Of a DNA stretch of 49,489 nt, positions 48,739-49,489 are shown one piece after another; positions within the stretch are counted from its first letter, which is position 1, and each line of letters begins with the position of its first letter. Location: the NCBI GenBank assembly GCA_028689545.1, contig JAQVCX010000013.1, positions 1 to 49,489 of the forward strand, read 5' to 3'. A program made the position numbers and the translations under genes. The DNA is from Parabacteroides sp. GTDB taxonomy: Bacteria > Bacteroidota > Bacteroidia > Bacteroidales > Tannerellaceae. The notes under the pieces were generated by a model. That model was given only the letters and a program-made list of their open reading frames with translations. It had not been told where the DNA came from and did not search any database.

Positions 48739-48960
48739 TTATTCAGCGGGGGTTTCTTCGGCGGCTTGCGCTACCTCTTGCTTCCCTTCTTTATATTTGG
48801 CAAGAGCGGAGTTAAATCCTTCTTTTACTTTCCCGACAACACCGTTCAATTCTTCCAGTAATTGTTCTCTCTTGTCTGTCGCTGCCAAATAACCAACAGC
48901 GGCGCCAACGGCCGCGCCTACTACAAGGCCAAGTAATAATTTTGAATCTACGCTTTTCAT
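48739..48960 (-). CDS. YtxH domain protein
   Basis: A 73-residue protein with a glycine-zipper membrane helix (LLLGLVVGAAVGAAVGYLAA, about 8-27) followed by a charged helical tail (KREQLLEELNGVVGKVKEGFNSALAKYKEGKQ), the YtxH layout. Members are linked to general stress in Firmicutes; the molecular role is unclear. It is the first gene of the three-gene unit with the holin-like and basic-tail proteins. Confidence 0.85.
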   Translation of the reverse strand: MKSVDSKLLLGLVVGAAVGAAVGYLAATDKREQLLEELNGVVGKVKEGFNSALAKYKEGKQEVAQAAEETPAE

Positions 48961-49049
48961 AACTTTTTCTTTTTAGAAGTTTCCACTAAGATAACGTATT
49001 TATTTGGATTAAGGTTTATCCTTGTCTTAACTTTCGCTGTTAAAAAAAG

Positions 49050-49489
49050 TTATTCCTTTAGAACCCTTACGGCTACCCAATGATTTCTTTCCTTATAGGA
49101 GTCTAGTTTCAGCCCGTTTTTCTGGCATTCCGCTTCTATCGCGGGGATGTCTTCTACGTAGAATCCGCTCATAAACAGGGTGCTACCCGGTCTCATGGCG
49201 TTTGCGTATTGACAAATGTCATTCAGCAGGATGTTTCGGTTGATATTGGCGAAGACGATGTCGAACGTACCGAACTCTTTTATTTTCTCGGCGCCGCCCA
49301 AGGCCACTTGTATGTCTTCGGTATGATTCAGGCGGATATTCTCCAGGGCGTTGTCATACGCCCATTCGTCGATGTCGATGGCCGCTACCCGTCTCGCCCC
49401 TTTCAGCCGGGCCAGGATGGCCAGCACGGCCGTGCCGCATCCCATGTCCAGCAGTTCCTTGCCTTCCAGGTCCAGCTTCAGCATCTCGC
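49050..49489 (-). CDS. prmA: Ribosomal protein L11 methyltransferase (3' part)
   Basis: The C-terminal about 147 residues of PrmA, which trimethylates ribosomal protein L11; the N-terminal half lies beyond the window edge. The AdoMet-binding motif LLDMGCGTAVLAILARLKGA and the acidic AIDIDEWA follow the start of the visible part, then DIVFANINRNILLNDI, the family's substrate/AdoMet loop, and the end SYKERNHWVAVRVLKE. The Met at 49484 is internal, not the true start. Confidence 0.9.
   Translation of the reverse strand, partial: EMLKLDLEGKELLDMGCGTAVLAILARLKGARRVAAIDIDEWAYDNALENIRLNHTEDIQVALGGAEKIKEFGTFDIVFANINRNILLNDICQYANAMRPGSTLFMSGFYVEDIPAIEAECQKNGLKLDSYKERNHWVAVRVLKE

Overview
The window looks like a chromosomal segment of a gut Bacteroidales bacterium, most probably Parabacteroides (a P. 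distasonis-like genome). This is an inference. It rests on a SusC/SusD pair, DUF5686 and DUF5916 outer-membrane proteins, the atpD-C-(I)-B-E-F-H-A-G ATP synthase order, a NagB-LmbE fusion, a fused ThrA, and Bacteroidetes-type promoters (TAnnTTTG at -7, sometimes TTTG at -33). No rRNA, tRNA, CRISPR array, insertion sequence or prophage was found.

Layout. 1-1.8 kb: thioredoxin-like lipoprotein plus a secreted unknown. 1.9-5.9 kb (minus): periplasmic GH2 beta-galactosidase and a DUF3332 protein. 6.2-11.2 kb: an orphan susC-susD pair with a long leader. 11.3-13.2 kb: ABC-F ATPase. 13.5-18.2 kb: amino-sugar cluster with two tandem nagA copies and a NagB-LmbE fusion whose deaminase site is degenerate. 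18.3-21 kb: BASS-like transporter, alkyl-DNA methyltransferase, ferritin and a DUF695 protein. 21.1-26.5 kb (minus): threonine operon thrA, apgM-like kinase candidate, thrC. 26.5-27.5 kb (minus): EamA transporter. 27.6-34.7 kb (minus): nine-gene F1Fo ATP synthase operon. 35-38.6 kb: cutC and a DUF5916 outer-membrane protein. 38.7-41.9 kb: pspC-like, uvrB and a DUF1460 amidase in one operon. 41.8-44 kb (minus): DUF5686 protein. 44.2-44.9 kb: Crp/Fnr regulator. 45-47.8 kb (minus): gapA, miaA, kdsA. 48-49 kb (minus): a small envelope-stress-like operon, then the 3' part of prmA.

The genes are mostly housekeeping; the most unusual content lies between and inside them. (1) Three intergenic arrays of a degenerate, internally palindromic 22-bp repeat (13.3, 21.0 and 35.8 kb), each just downstream of a plus-strand gene. 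(2) A NagB domain that has lost its catalytic residues, next to two NagA copies that differ at active-site positions. (3) A pair of 23-bp palindromes centred 32 bp apart on the pspC-uvrB promoter. (4) A thr operon leader with a 21-codon reading frame and a long-range stem, and an inverted repeat across the thrA stop codon. (5) A promoter embedded in the gapA terminator that would give a leaderless miaA mRNA.
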